This document shows positions 31,629 to 40,875 of a DNA stretch of 64,000 nt, piece by piece. A program made the translations under genes and the position numbers. How positions within the stretch are numbered: position 1 is the first letter of the stretch; every line of letters starts with the position of its first letter. The stretch spans positions 1,120,001 through 1,184,000 of the forward strand of contig NZ_CP157874.1 in NCBI RefSeq assembly GCF_040214835.1, read 5' to 3'. Below the pieces are notes generated by a model. That model had not been told where the DNA came from, ran no database searches, and was given only the letters and a program-made list of their open reading frames with translations. The stretch is from Pseudomonas asiatica. Its GTDB lineage: Bacteria > Pseudomonadota > Gammaproteobacteria > Pseudomonadales > Pseudomonadaceae.

Positions 31629-33392
31629 ATGCCTGTTAGATATTGCGTGGCGGCCGCGCTGAGCCTGGCCCTGTCCATGGCCTGTGCTGAAGAGCCGGTG
31701 TTCGACGACAACGGCACGCCCATGTACGAGGTGAACTTCGTCGACACCGAACTGGGCGAGTTCATCGACAGCGTGTCGCGCATCACCGGCACCACCTTCA
31801 TCGTCGACCCCCGCGTCAAGGGCAAGGTCACCGTGCGCACCGTCGACCTGCACGACGCCGATGCCATCTACGACATCTTCCTGGCCCAGCTGCGTGCCCA
31901 GGGCTACGCCACTGTCGACCTGCCCAACGGCAGCGTGAAGATCGTTCCCGACCAGGCCGCTCGCCTGGAGCCTGTGCCGGTGGAGGCGGGAGGGCAGCAG
32001 GGGGAAGGCAGCGACAGCGTGGCCACGCGGGTATTCAATGTGCGCAACGCCGCCAGCGAGCAGGTGCTGGGCATTCTCAAACCCCTGATCGACCCACGGG
32101 TCGGTGTGATCACACCTTATCCGGCGGCGCACCAGTTGGTAGTTACCGACTGGCGCAGCAACCTGGAACGTATCGCCAGCTTGCTGCGCCAGCTTGACCG
32201 CCCCCAGGACGCACCAGGCAGCGGCAGTACCCAGGTCATCTACCTGCGCCATGCCAATGCTGGCGAAGTGGTCAAGGTGTTGCGTGGGCTCAGCCAGGAA
32301 GGCATGGCGCCCTCTGAAGGTGCGGGCGAAGCAGAGGGCAAGGACAGGCCCGTAGTGCCTGTCGCCGGAGGCTCGGGCATCCGCCTGGAATACGAAGAAG
32401 GCACCAACGCCGTGGTCATGGTCGGCCCCGACAGCGAGCTGGCCGCCTACCGCGCCATCGTCGAGCAGCTGGACATCCGCCGTGCCCAGGTAGTGGTGGA
32501 AGCGATCATCGCCGAGGTATCCGACAGCAGCGCCCAGGAACTGGGCGTGCAGTGGCTGTTCGCTGACGAGAAGTTCGGTGCCGGCATCGTCAATTTCGGC
32601 AGCAACGGGGTAAACATCGCCAGCATCGCCGGGGCCGCTGCCAGTGGCGACAACGAGGCCCTTGGCGACCTGCTGTCCAGCACCACCGGCGCCATGGCGG
32701 GTATCGGCCATTTCGGCGGCGGCTTCAACTTCGCCATGCTGGTCAACGCGCTGAAGGGCAAGAGCGGCTTCAACCTGCTGTCCACGCCCACCCTGCTGAC
32801 CCTGGACAACGCCGAGGCGTCGATCCTGGTCGGCCAGGAGGTGCCCTTCGTCACTGGATCGGTGACGCAGAACAACGCCAACCCGTACCAGACCATCGAG
32901 CGCAAGGAAGTTGGGGTGAAGCTGCGCATCAAGCCGCAGATCAACGTCGACAACAGCGTGCGCCTGGACATCGTCCAGGAAGTGTCGTCGATTGCCGACA
33001 CTACGGCTGCCAGCGACGTGATCACCAACAAGCGCGAGATCAAGACCAAGGTCATGGTCGAGGACAACGGCCTGGTGATCCTCGGCGGCCTGATCAGCGA
33101 CGAACTGAGCACCAGCGACCAGCGTGTGCCGCTGCTTGGCGATATCCCATACCTGGGCCGGCTGTTCCGCTCCGACGCCACCAAGAACACCAAGCAGAAC
33201 CTGATGGTGTTCATCCGCCCGCGCATCCTGCGTGACGGGCCGAGCCTGGCCGGGCTCAGCGAAGACAAGTACCGCACCTTGCAGCAGACCACGCCGCTGC
33301 AGTTGCCCGACCTTGCGGATGCGCAAAACGCTACGCCGTTGCTGCAGGTGTTCCCCTCCAGCCGTGCACGGCTGGAAGGCGGTGACTGGTGA
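31629..33392 (+). CDS. gspD: type II secretion secretin GspD
   Basis: The 587-residue outer membrane channel. A signal peptide ([20 protein letters not shown]) is followed by an N0 domain starting [21 protein letters not shown]1-N3 repeats, and the secretin domain with [20 protein letters not shown] and the C-terminal signature [20 protein letters not shown]. It is shorter than the 650-700 residues of many secretins and has no long C-terminal S-domain. No pilotin gene is nearby. The stop overlaps the gspE start (TGATG). Confidence 0.95.
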   Translation: MPVRYCVAAALSLALSMACAEEPVFDDNGTPMYEVNFVDTELGEFIDSVSRITGTTFIVDPRVKGKVTVRTVDLHDADAIYDIFLAQLRAQGYATVDLPNGSVKIVPDQAARLEPVPVEAGGQQGEGSDSVATRVFNVRNAASEQVLGILKPLIDPRVGVITPYPAAHQLVVTDWRSNLERIASLLRQLDRPQDAPGSGSTQVIYLRHANAGEVVKVLRGLSQEGMAPSEGAGEAEGKDRPVVPVAGGSGIRLEYEEGTNAVVMVGPDSELAAYRAIVEQLDIRRAQVVVEAIIAEVSDSSAQELGVQWLFADEKFGAGIVNFGSNGVNIASIAGAAASGDNEALGDLLSSTTGAMAGIGHFGGGFNFAMLVNALKGKSGFNLLSTPTLLTLDNAEASILVGQEVPFVTGSVTQNNANPYQTIERKEVGVKLRIKPQINVDNSVRLDIVQEVSSIADTTAASDVITNKREIKTKVMVEDNGLVILGGLISDELSTSDQRVPLLGDIPYLGRLFRSDATKNTKQNLMVFIRPRILRDGPSLAGLSEDKYRTLQQTTPLQLPDLADAQNATPLLQVFPSSRARLEGGDW

Positions 33393-34840
33393 TGCTGCCT
33401 TATCGCCAGGCACGGCAGAGCGGGGTGGCCATGGCCCCTGCGGAGCAGGGCTGGCAGCTATGGTTGCGGCACGACGCCGACAGCGCCCAATTGCAGGAGC
33501 TGCTGCGTGTGCACGGCCAGCCCAGCCTGCTCGAATACCTGGAGCCTGCACTGTTCGACGAACGCCTCGGCCAGCTGTACCAGGCCGGCGATGCTGCCAC
33601 CGAGGCGCTGATCGAAGGCATCGGCGACCAGGTCGACCTGGACAGCCTGATGAGCGAAATGCCGCGCATCGAGGACCTGCTGGAAAGCGACGACGAAGCC
33701 CCGGTGATCCGCCTGATCAACGGCCTGTTCGGCCAGGCCCTGCGCCTGCGCGCTTCGGACATTCATATAGAAACCTTCGAGCAGAGCCTGGTGGTGCGCC
33801 TGCGGGTCGATGGCCACCTGCGCGAAGTGTTGCGCCCACCGCGTGCGCTGTCGGCCATGCTGGTGTCGCGGATCAAGGTCATGGCCCGTCTGGACATCGC
33901 CGAAAAGCGCCAGCCCCAGGATGGCCGTATCACCCTGCGTGCGGCGGGGCGCGAAGTGGATGTGCGGGTCTCGACGCTGCCCGGCATCCACGGCGAACGG
34001 GTGGTGATGCGCGTGCTCGACAAGCAGGCCAGCCTGCTGGCGCTGGGCAACCTGGGCATGCCGGCAGCGGTGTTGCAGGGCCTGCGCAGTTGCCTGGCGC
34101 GGCCCAACGGCATCGTGCTGTCCACGGGGCCTACCGGTTCGGGCAAGACCACTACCCTGTATGCCAGCCTCAACAGCCTCAACGACGGCAGCCGCAACAT
34201 CCTCACTGTCGAGGACCCGGTGGAATACGCTATCGCCGGCATCGGCCAGACTGCGATCAACCCGCGTGCCGGGCTGACCTTTGCCAGCGGCCTGCGCGCC
34301 ATCCTGCGCCAGGACCCGGACGTGATCATGCTCGGCGAAATCCGTGACCAGGAGACCGCGCAGATCGCCGTGCAGGCCAGCCTCACCGGCCACCTGGTGT
34401 TGTCCACGCTGCACACCAACAGTGCGGTGGGCGCGGTGACCCGCCTGCGCGACATGGGCATCGAACCGTTCCTGATCGCCTCGTGCCTGCGCGGCGTACT
34501 GGCCCAGCGCCTGGTGCGGCGCTTGTGCAGTTGCGCCGTCGCGCACCCGCTGCAGCCGGCGGAACGCGACCTGTGGCCCGAGCTGGCGGCGCTGGGCAGC
34601 AGCTACCACGCGGTGGGCTGCGAGCAATGCCAGGGCAGCGGGTATGTCGGGCGCCTGGGCCTGTATGAATTCATCGAGCTGGATGCCGGGCTGATCGGCC
34701 TGTTGTACGACGGCGCCAGTGAACTGGCCATGCAGACCTACCTGGCCGAGCGCCGGCAGAGCCTGGTGGCGATGGCCAGCGACTGCCTGGCCCGTGGCGA
34801 GACCAGCCTGGCCGAAGTACTGCGCGTGGTGCAGGGCTGA
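33392..34840 (+). CDS. gspE: type II secretion ATPase GspE
   Basis: The 482-residue cytoplasmic motor ATPase. Walker A is [15 protein letters not shown] near residue 247, the Asp box LTVEDPVEY, Walker [13 protein letters not shown] and the His box LSTLHTNSA. The family's zinc-binding tetracysteine region is present but unusual: the first pair reads LCSC (CxC) rather than CxxC, the second is CEQC. The start is the ATG at 33392, overlapping the gspD stop; a GTG codon precedes it directly. Confidence 0.95.
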   Translation: MLPYRQARQSGVAMAPAEQGWQLWLRHDADSAQLQELLRVHGQPSLLEYLEPALFDERLGQLYQAGDAATEALIEGIGDQVDLDSLMSEMPRIEDLLESDDEAPVIRLINGLFGQALRLRASDIHIETFEQSLVVRLRVDGHLREVLRPPRALSAMLVSRIKVMARLDIAEKRQPQDGRITLRAAGREVDVRVSTLPGIHGERVVMRVLDKQASLLALGNLGMPAAVLQGLRSCLARPNGIVLSTGPTGSGKTTTLYASLNSLNDGSRNILTVEDPVEYAIAGIGQTAINPRAGLTFASGLRAILRQDPDVIMLGEIRDQETAQIAVQASLTGHLVLSTLHTNSAVGAVTRLRDMGIEPFLIASCLRGVLAQRLVRRLCSCAVAHPLQPAERDLWPELAALGSSYHAVGCEQCQGSGYVGRLGLYEFIELDAGLIGLLYDGASELAMQTYLAERRQSLVAMASDCLARGETSLAEVLRVVQG

Positions 34841-34843
34841 GCC

Positions 34844-36046
34844 ATGCCGACCTATCGCTACCAGGCCGTCGACCTCGCCGGCAAGACCCACAAGGCCAGC
34901 TTGCAGGCCGACAGCGAACGCCATGCCCGCCAGTTGCTGCGTGAGCAGGGCCTGTTCGCCCGCCGCTTGCAGCGTCACGAAGCCGGCACCCGACAACCAC
35001 GACGTCAGCGCCTGAGCCGCGCCCAGCTGTGCGAACTGACTCGGCAGCTGGCCACCCTGACCGGTGCTGGCATCCCTCTGGTCGACGCCCTGGCTACCCT
35101 GGAACGGCAACTGCGCCAGCCCGCCCTGCACAGTGTGCTGGTGGCCTTGCGCGGCTCGTTGGCCGAAGGCCTGGGCCTGGCCCGCAGCCTGGCGCGTCAG
35201 GGGGCACCGTTTACCGGCCTGTACTGCGCGCTGGTCGAGGCCGGCGAGCGCTCCGGGCGCCTGGCCCAGGTGCTGACCCGCCTCGCCGACCACCTGGAGC
35301 AGGTTCAACGACAGCAGCACAAGGCACGTACCGCGCTGATCTACCCCACCGTGTTGATGGGGGTGTCGCTTGCCGTGGTGGTAGGCCTGATGACCTTCGT
35401 CGTACCCAAGCTCACCGAACAATTCGCCCATGCCGGGCAGAGCCTGCCGCTCATTACATCGCTGCTGATCGGCCTGAGCCAAGGGTTGGTGCAGGCCGGG
35501 CCCTGGCTTTTGGGGCTGGCCCTGTTGCTCGGCGCGCTCGGCGGCTGGTTGCTGCGCAAGCCGCACTGGTGCCTGCGCCGCGACCAGCTGCTGCTACGCC
35601 TGCCACATATCGGCAGCCTGCTGCAGGTGCTGGAAAGCGCGCGCCTGGCACGCAGCCTGGCAATCCTCAGCGGCAGCGGCGTGGCCCTGCTCGAAGCCCT
35701 GCAAGTGGCCACCGAAACCGTCGGCAACCGGCGTATCCGGCTGGCCATGGAGCAGGTGCGCCAGCAGGTGCAGGGCGGCACCAGCTTGCATCGCGCGCTG
35801 GATGCCAGCCAGCAGTTCCCGCCGCTGCTGGTGAACATGGTCGGCAGCGGCGAGGCCAGCGGCACTTTGGCCGACATGCTCGAGCGCGTGGCCGACGACC
35901 AGGAGCGCGGCTTCGCCCGCCAGGTCGATACCGCCATGGCGCTGTTCGAACCCCTGATGATCCTGGTGATGGGCGCCGTGGTGCTGTTCATCGTGCTGGC
36001 GGTGCTGTTGCCGATCATGCAACTCAACCAGGGCCTGCAACTGTGA
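34844..36046 (+). CDS. gspF: type II secretion inner membrane platform protein GspF
   Basis: A 400-residue polytopic protein with two homologous cytoplasmic helical domains and three membrane helices. The N-terminus MPTYRYQAVDLAGKTHKA, the segment LTRQLATLTGAGIPLVDAL and its repeat ARSLAILSGSGVALLEAL, and the C-terminal helix LMILVMGAVVLFIVLAVLLP identify it. It starts three bases after gspE. Confidence 0.95.
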   Translation: MPTYRYQAVDLAGKTHKASLQADSERHARQLLREQGLFARRLQRHEAGTRQPRRQRLSRAQLCELTRQLATLTGAGIPLVDALATLERQLRQPALHSVLVALRGSLAEGLGLARSLARQGAPFTGLYCALVEAGERSGRLAQVLTRLADHLEQVQRQQHKARTALIYPTVLMGVSLAVVVGLMTFVVPKLTEQFAHAGQSLPLITSLLIGLSQGLVQAGPWLLGLALLLGALGGWLLRKPHWCLRRDQLLLRLPHIGSLLQVLESARLARSLAILSGSGVALLEALQVATETVGNRRIRLAMEQVRQQVQGGTSLHRALDASQQFPPLLVNMVGSGEASGTLADMLERVADDQERGFARQVDTAMALFEPLMILVMGAVVLFIVLAVLLPIMQLNQGLQL

Positions 36047-36063
36047 CGACAAGGAGTACTGCC

Positions 36064-36498
36064 ATGCAGCATCGACGTAACCGCCAGCGCGGTTTCACCC
36101 TCATGGAAATCATGGTGGTGATCTTCATCATCGGCCTGCTGATCGCCGTGGTCGCGCCCAGCGTGCTGGGCAACCAGGACAAGGCCATGAAGCAGAAAGT
36201 GATGGCCGACCTGGCCACCCTGGAGCAGGCGCTGGACATGTACCGCCTGGACAACCTGCGCTTCCCCAGTAGCGAGCAGGGCCTGGCCGCGCTGGTGAAA
36301 AAGCCGGCCCAGGAACCGCTGCCACGCGCCTGGCGCAGCGACGGCTACGTGCGCCGCCTGCCGGAAGACCCGTGGGGCACCCCGTACCAGTACCGCATGC
36401 CCGGCGAACATGGCCGGGTCGACGTGTACTCGCTGGGCGCCGACGGCCTGCCGGGCGGCGAAGGCCAGGATGCCGACCTGGGTAACTGGGAGCTGTAA
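36064..36498 (+). CDS. gspG: type II secretion major pseudopilin GspG
   Basis: A 144-residue major subunit of the pseudopilus. The prepilin site is RQRG followed by FTLMEIMVVIFIIGLLIA, with Glu at +5. The calcium-binding C-terminal region includes PEDPWGTPYQY and SLGADGLPGGEG. The leader is ten residues. No prepilin peptidase gene is in the window, so processing presumably relies on PilD encoded elsewhere. Confidence 0.96.
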   Translation: MQHRRNRQRGFTLMEIMVVIFIIGLLIAVVAPSVLGNQDKAMKQKVMADLATLEQALDMYRLDNLRFPSSEQGLAALVKKPAQEPLPRAWRSDGYVRRLPEDPWGTPYQYRMPGEHGRVDVYSLGADGLPGGEGQDADLGNWEL

Positions 36499-36501
36499 CG
36501 G

Positions 36502-36939
36502 GTGCGTCGTCAGCGGGGCTTCAGCCTGATCGAATTGCTGGTGGTGCTGGCCATCGCCGGGCTGATGACCGGATTGGCGGTGGCCGGGTTCGGCAACAGC
36601 CAGGCCAGAGTCGACCAGGCGCTGCAACGGCTGGCGAGCGAGACCCGGGCGCAGGCCGCGCTGGCCCGGCATGCCGGGCAGCTGCGCGGGCTGCGCTGGA
36701 ATGGCCAGCGCCCGGAGTTCGTCCGGCGCGAGGGTAATGGATGGGTGGTCGAAGCAGTTGCCCTTGGTGACTGGCCCAAGGGGCTGCGCCCGGACTGGCC
36801 GGCCAGCCCACAGCCGCGCCTGTTGTTCACCCCGCATGGCTGGGCGCAACCGGGCGCCGTGCGTTGGCGCTGGGCCGATGGCAGCCAGCAATGGGCCTGG
36901 AGCCGCGATGGCCGCTTGCAGGTGGTGGTCGCCCCATGA
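36502..36939 (+). CDS. gspH: type II secretion minor pseudopilin GspH
   Basis: 145 residues, starting at a GTG three bases after gspG. Prepilin site MRRQRG followed by FSLIELLVVLAIAGLMTG, Glu at +5. The short leader and the layout fit GspH. The stop overlaps the gspI start (ATGA). Confidence 0.9.
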   Translation: MRRQRGFSLIELLVVLAIAGLMTGLAVAGFGNSQARVDQALQRLASETRAQAALARHAGQLRGLRWNGQRPEFVRREGNGWVVEAVALGDWPKGLRPDWPASPQPRLLFTPHGWAQPGAVRWRWADGSQQWAWSRDGRLQVVVAP

Positions 36940-37304
36940 AGCGGCATCAGCGTGGCTTTACCCTGCTGGAGGTGACCGTGGCCCTGGCGATCGCTGCGGT
37001 GCTGGCGGTGATCACCAGCCAGGTTTTGCGCCAGCGCCTGGCGGTGCAGGACAACCTGCAGCAACACCGCCTTGGCCTGCTATGCGCGCGAGAACTGCAA
37101 AACCGCTTTGCCGTCGAGCAGTACTGGCCGGCGGCAAACCAGGCTGGCGGTGAACTGAGCCAGGGCGGCCAGCGCTGCCACTGGCAACTGCAGCTGCGCC
37201 GCACCGGCGTACGCGACCTGCGCCGCGGCGAACTGCTGCTGTTCGCCGACCGCGACCAGCGCCTGCCGCTTGGCCAGTACACCGTATTCCTGGAACGGCC
37301 ATGA
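36936..37304 (+). CDS. gspI: type II secretion minor pseudopilin GspI
   Basis: 122 residues with prepilin site MKRHQRG followed by FTLLEVTVALAIAAVLAVIT, Glu at +5. It belongs to the tip complex with GspJ and GspK. Its stop codon overlaps an ATG at 37301 that opens the very long gspJ frame. Confidence 0.9.
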   Translation: MKRHQRGFTLLEVTVALAIAAVLAVITSQVLRQRLAVQDNLQQHRLGLLCARELQNRFAVEQYWPAANQAGGELSQGGQRCHWQLQLRRTGVRDLRRGELLLFADRDQRLPLGQYTVFLERP

Positions 37305-37919
37305 GTTACAGAAACCGTGAAGCTTGCGCGGCCCCTGTGGGAGCGGGCATGCCCGCGAAGCCGGCGACTCGGTGTATGGCACCGGCTTCGCCGGTGTTCG
37401 CGGGTGAACCCGCTCCCACAGAGGCCCAGCTCCACCCCGCGCAGGTGCCTGCCCCTGGATCAGCAGTGAGTTACAGAGATCGTGAAGCTTGTGCGGTCCC
37501 TGTGGGAGCGGGCATGCCCGCGAAGCAGGCGACTCGGTGTATGGCACCGGCTTCGCCGGTGTTCGCGGGCGCGCCCGCTCCCACAGAGGCCCAGTTCCAC
37601 CCCGCGCCGGTGCCTGCCCCTGGATCCGCCATGAGTTACAGAGATCGTGAAGCTTGCGCGGTCCCTGTGGGAGCGGGCATGCCCGCGAAGCAGGCGACTC
37701 GGTGGATGGCACCGGCTTCGCCGGTGTTCGCGGGCGCGCCCGCTCCCACAGAGACCCAGTTCCACCCCGCGCAGGTACCTGCCCCTGGATCAGCCGTGAG
37801 TGACAGAGGTCGTGAAGCTTGCGCGGTCCCTGTGGGAGCGGGTTTACCCGCGAAGCAGGCGACTCGGTGCATGGCACCGGCTTCGCCGGTGTTCGCGGGC
37901 GCGCCCGCTCCCACAGGGA
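37301..37919. repeat. four tandem 165-bp repeats, each containing a REP pair, inside gspJ
   Basis: Copies begin at 37301, 37466, 37631 and 37796; the spacing is 165 bases each time and the last copy is cut short near 37919. Every copy starts with ATG or GTG followed by AGT(T/G)ACAGA. It contains an inverted REP pair (CCCTGTGGGAGCGGGCATGC ... GCTCCCACAG) around an inner CACCGGCTTCGCCGGTG hairpin. The unit is a multiple of three and has no stop in the gspJ frame. Confidence 0.95.
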
Positions 37920-38542
37920 GGGCGCATACCCGTCAGCCCGGGACCCAGCCCAGCAAGCACCGCCAGGCCGGCCTTACCCTGATCGAGCTGATGGTCGCCC
38001 TGGCACTTACTGCTGTGCTCGGCATCATGCTCGCCGCCCTGGTCAACGGCTGGCTCAAGGTTCGCGAGCGCCTGCAGGTCACCACGCAGGAAACCTCGGT
38101 GCTGGACTTTTGCCTGGCCTTGGAGCGTCGCTTCGATAGCCCGGTAATGCGCCGGGTCTACGACCAGCGCCTGCCTTTGGCCAGCCGCTGGCTGGACTGG
38201 CAACCGGCAAGCAACCAGTTGCTCTGGGTCGCCATCACCGGCATGCCGGAAGCCGAGGGCGGCTCGCGCCTGCAGCGCCAGCGCCTGCGCTTCGAGGCCC
38301 GCGAGCAGCGCCTGCTGCTGGAAAGCTCGGCCGATCTCTACGCCGCCGCCGCCCCACGCTGGGTCCAGCGCGAGCGGCTCGACCGGGTCAGCGCCATGAA
38401 TGTTCTTTATTACCAGGGCGGCCGCTGGCTGGCCTGGCCTTCCGACCAACCTGCGCACCCCGGCCGTGGCGTGCGTCTGGAACTGCAGCGTGACGGAGCA
38501 CCCTATGTCTGCACCTTCGCCCTCCCGTGGGGGCGCTCATGA
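37301..38542 (+). CDS. gspJ: type II secretion minor pseudopilin GspJ with REP-encoded N-terminal extension
   Basis: The mature part is a normal GspJ: HRQAG followed by LTLIELMVALALTAVLGIML (cleavage after Gly224 in the full frame, Glu at +5), then about 190 residues of pseudopilin domain. What precedes is unusual. From the ATG coupled to gspI the frame stays open through four tandem 165-bp (55-codon) repeats, giving a leader of up to 224 residues instead of the usual ten or so. Between 37872 and the cleavage site there is no start codon, so the nearest in-frame ATG (37871, a 34-residue leader) lies inside the last repeat. The true start is undecided. The stop overlaps gspL. Confidence 0.85.
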   Translation: MSYRNREACAAPVGAGMPAKPATRCMAPASPVFAGEPAPTEAQLHPAQVPAPGSAVSYRDREACAVPVGAGMPAKQATRCMAPASPVFAGAPAPTEAQFHPAPVPAPGSAMSYRDREACAVPVGAGMPAKQATRWMAPASPVFAGAPAPTETQFHPAQVPAPGSAVSDRGREACAVPVGAGLPAKQATRCMAPASPVFAGAPAPTGRAHTRQPGTQPSKHRQAGLTLIELMVALALTAVLGIMLAALVNGWLKVRERLQVTTQETSVLDFCLALERRFDSPVMRRVYDQRLPLASRWLDWQPASNQLLWVAITGMPEAEGGSRLQRQRLRFEAREQRLLLESSADLYAAAAPRWVQRERLDRVSAMNVLYYQGGRWLAWPSDQPAHPGRGVRLELQRDGAPYVCTFALPWGRS

Positions 38543-39615
38543 AGTTTGAATGGCGGCGGCGCAGCCCGGCCCAGTCGTGGTTGTTGCTGCGACCAGGCGT
38601 TGTCTGGCACTGGGCGCTGGCCGAGGGCGGCCTTGTGCAACGCCAAGGGCAGGGCGAGCCCCCGGCGAACCTGCAGGCCCGTGTGGCGTTGATCCTGCCT
38701 GCCGAGGCCTGCAGCTACTTCCGCGTGCCGGCACCGCCGGGGCTCAAGCGTGAAGAATGGCCGTTGTTGCTCGAAGACCGATTGCTGCAGGCCATCGACG
38801 AGGTGACATGCGCCTGCCTGGCCCGCGAACCCGGCCATCTTCGGTTACTGGTAGTGGCCCGTCAGCAACTGGAGGACTGGCGCGGGCAGTGCGCCGAATG
38901 GGGCTTGCAGGTGGCACGTTGCTGGGCAGAACTACAGCTGCTGCCGCCCCCCGAGGCGGGCCATGCCTGGCAATGGCAGCGCACACCCGGCATGTATTTG
39001 TACAAAGGGCTGGCCGAAGACAGGCAGGAGCACTGGCTGGCCTGGCCGGATGCATTGGGCGAGGTGCCACGGCAACCGTGGGCGGAGCTGCAAAAGGTTC
39101 CGCTGAGCGGTGACTGGCCCAGTACGCTGGCACCGCTCGATTCATTGCCCGGCCTGTTCGAGCGTACCCGCAAGGTGCGCTCGCTGCCGGTGGTGTCCCG
39201 GCCGCAGCAACGGCTGCTCGCTGCCTGCCTGGTACTGGCTGCCGTCTGGGGCGGGCTGTGGTTGAGCAAGCAATGGGCCCAGGCGCAATTCTGGCGCAGT
39301 CAGGTCATCGCCGTGACTGGTGAGCAGGCCAGCCCCCGGCACGCCGCGCAGGCCCTCAAGCGCCTGCGCGAAAGTGAACTGCAACAGCAGCTGCGCACGC
39401 GCCAGCTCGAAGACCTGCAGACGGCGTTGCAGGCCTGGCTGCGTGACCACCCCGGCTGGCGCCTGCAAGCGGTGCGCTTCGATGGCCAGCGCTGGCACCT
39501 GCGGCTGGAGGGCGAGGGCGGTGCGCCGCCATGGAGCGACATGGCGACAGCCGCCGGGGCCTCGGTCCAGGTGCAGGACGGCCAAGTGGTGTTCGACCTG
39601 GGAGCAGCCTCATGA
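38539..39615 (+). CDS. gspL: type II secretion platform protein GspL
   Basis: A 358-residue bitopic protein: cytoplasmic N-terminal domain that binds GspE (from MKFEWRRRSPAQSWLLLRPG), one membrane helix near residue 225 (LLAACLVLAAVWGGLWL), then a periplasmic ferredoxin-like domain. It overlaps gspJ and gspM by four bases each, so its synthesis should depend on translation through gspJ and the repeat array upstream. Confidence 0.88.
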   Translation: MKFEWRRRSPAQSWLLLRPGVVWHWALAEGGLVQRQGQGEPPANLQARVALILPAEACSYFRVPAPPGLKREEWPLLLEDRLLQAIDEVTCACLAREPGHLRLLVVARQQLEDWRGQCAEWGLQVARCWAELQLLPPPEAGHAWQWQRTPGMYLYKGLAEDRQEHWLAWPDALGEVPRQPWAELQKVPLSGDWPSTLAPLDSLPGLFERTRKVRSLPVVSRPQQRLLAACLVLAAVWGGLWLSKQWAQAQFWRSQVIAVTGEQASPRHAAQALKRLRESELQQQLRTRQLEDLQTALQAWLRDHPGWRLQAVRFDGQRWHLRLEGEGGAPPWSDMATAAGASVQVQDGQVVFDLGAAS

Positions 39616-39998
39616 ACCGGGACTGGATACAGCGTCATCGCTTGAAGTTCGCCTGGGCACTGATTGCCCTGTTGCTGGCCTTCCTGGCCCTGCGCACAGG
39701 CCTTGCGCAATGGCGCGAGCTCAGCCAGTGGCGGGGGCTGGCCGAACAGGCCGCCAGCCTTCAAGGCGGCCCGGAGTTGAACCTGGAGCGGCTCCGACAG
39801 TCGGCCCAGGCGCGGCAGATCGAACTGGCCGAGGTCGATGCGCAGGGCAAGACCTGGCAACTGCGTGGGCAGTTGGCCGACGAGCGAGTGCTGCAGGGCT
39901 GGTTGCAGACCCTGCGTGCAGAAGGCGTACAGCCATTGCAGTGGGGGCTGGAACAGCATGAAAAGGGTTTGCGCTTCGACCTGGTGGTGCGGCCATGA
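39612..39998 (+). CDS. gspM: type II secretion protein GspM
   Basis: A 128-residue protein with a short cytoplasmic start, one membrane helix (FAWALIALLLAFLALRTGL) and a small periplasmic domain, the GspM plan. It partners GspL in the inner membrane platform. Assignment rests on layout and position between gspL and gspN more than on strong motifs. Confidence 0.85.
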   Translation: MNRDWIQRHRLKFAWALIALLLAFLALRTGLAQWRELSQWRGLAEQAASLQGGPELNLERLRQSAQARQIELAEVDAQGKTWQLRGQLADERVLQGWLQTLRAEGVQPLQWGLEQHEKGLRFDLVVRP

Positions 39999-40654
39999 GC
40001 CGAAGAAGTGTGGCGTGGGTGCTGCTGGTTTTCGCCGTGACATTGCTGGTGGAACTGCCGGCCAGTTGGGTGGTGCGCGGGATAGGACTGCCAGCGCGTG
40101 AGGTCAGCGGCAGCCTGTGGCAAGGCCAGGCGCAGCAACTGGGGCCGGTCGGGCCATTGCGTTGGGCGGTGCAGCCCTGGCGCTTGCAGGCGAAAGCGCA
40201 GCTGGGCTTCCAGGGCCAGGCCTGGCAGTTGCGCGCCGATGGCTGGCCATGGCGCTGGCGGCTGGAGGCGACGGCCATGGGGGCCCAGGCGACGGTGGCG
40301 ACGGATTACCGCTTGGCCGGCCAGTGGCAGGGCACATTGCGGGTGCAGGGGGCAGGGCGGCAATGCCGTGCCAGCGAAGGCCGCATGACGGTAACCGACC
40401 TTGCCCTGAGCGAGCCCTGGTCACTGGGCTTGGGGCAGGGCTGGCTGGAAATGGATTGCCGCAGCGGCTGGCATCTGCGCGGGCAGCTGGCGCAGCAGGG
40501 GCAGCATCAGTTGGCCGTGGATGCCGACCTGCCCGCGCGCCGGGCGCAGGTGGTGGTCGAGTTGCAGCCGGAGGCGGCGCTGACGCCTTTGCTGCGTGGG
40601 GTGCAGTGGCTTGGGCCGCAGGCGCTGGCAGGGCAGCGAGACTTGCGCTGGTAG
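39995..40654 (+). CDS. gspN: type II secretion protein GspN
   Basis: A 219-residue protein with an N-terminal membrane anchor (VAWVLLVFAVTLLVELPASW) and a beta-rich periplasmic part with GSLWQGQA, the typical GspN pattern. It is the last gene of the operon and overlaps gspM by four bases. GspN is dispensable in several type II systems. Confidence 0.85.
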   Translation: MSRRSVAWVLLVFAVTLLVELPASWVVRGIGLPAREVSGSLWQGQAQQLGPVGPLRWAVQPWRLQAKAQLGFQGQAWQLRADGWPWRWRLEATAMGAQATVATDYRLAGQWQGTLRVQGAGRQCRASEGRMTVTDLALSEPWSLGLGQGWLEMDCRSGWHLRGQLAQQGQHQLAVDADLPARRAQVVVELQPEAALTPLLRGVQWLGPQALAGQRDLRW

Positions 40655-40687
40655 ACTGATGTTATCGCCGGCCAGCTGGCTCGGCGT

Positions 40688-40805
40688 GTGTAGGAGCGGC
40701 CTTGTGTCGCGAAAGGGCTGCAAAGCAGCCCCCGGGTTTCAGCGCATATGCACAAATTGCTGGGGCTGCTTTGCAGCCCTTTCGCGACACAAGGCCGCTC
40801 CTACA
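40688..40805. repeat. long palindromic intergenic repeat, second family
   Basis: Arms 40688-40732 and 40762-40805 (TGTAGGAGCGGCCTTGTGTC through GGGCTGCAAAGCAGCCCC and complement). It lies between the convergent ends of gspN and tpsA, at the boundary of the accessory two-partner secretion locus. Confidence 0.88.
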
Positions 40806-40832
40806 ACCAATCAACTGTCTGGCCCAAATGCT

Positions 40833-40859
40833 AAAAGAGGGCACGAAGCCCGTGCCCTC
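40833..40859 (-). terminator. Rho-independent terminator of tpsBA
   Basis: On the minus strand GAGGGCACG and CGTGCCCTC pair around a five-base loop, followed by TTTT. It lies 17 bases after the tpsA stop codon. Confidence 0.75.
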
Positions 40860-40875
40860 CAGAGCGGCGCCTGCT

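Noticed and set aside
37080..37877. 265-codon minus-strand reading frame over the gspJ repeats
   Set aside because: It consists of translated REP units and the antisense of gspI. Open frames on both strands are a by-product of the 165-bp period and high GC.
37301..37919. CRISPR-like tandem repeat array
   Set aside because: The period is 165 bp, repeats are contiguous with no unique spacers, each contains a REP inverted pair, and there are no cas genes nearby.
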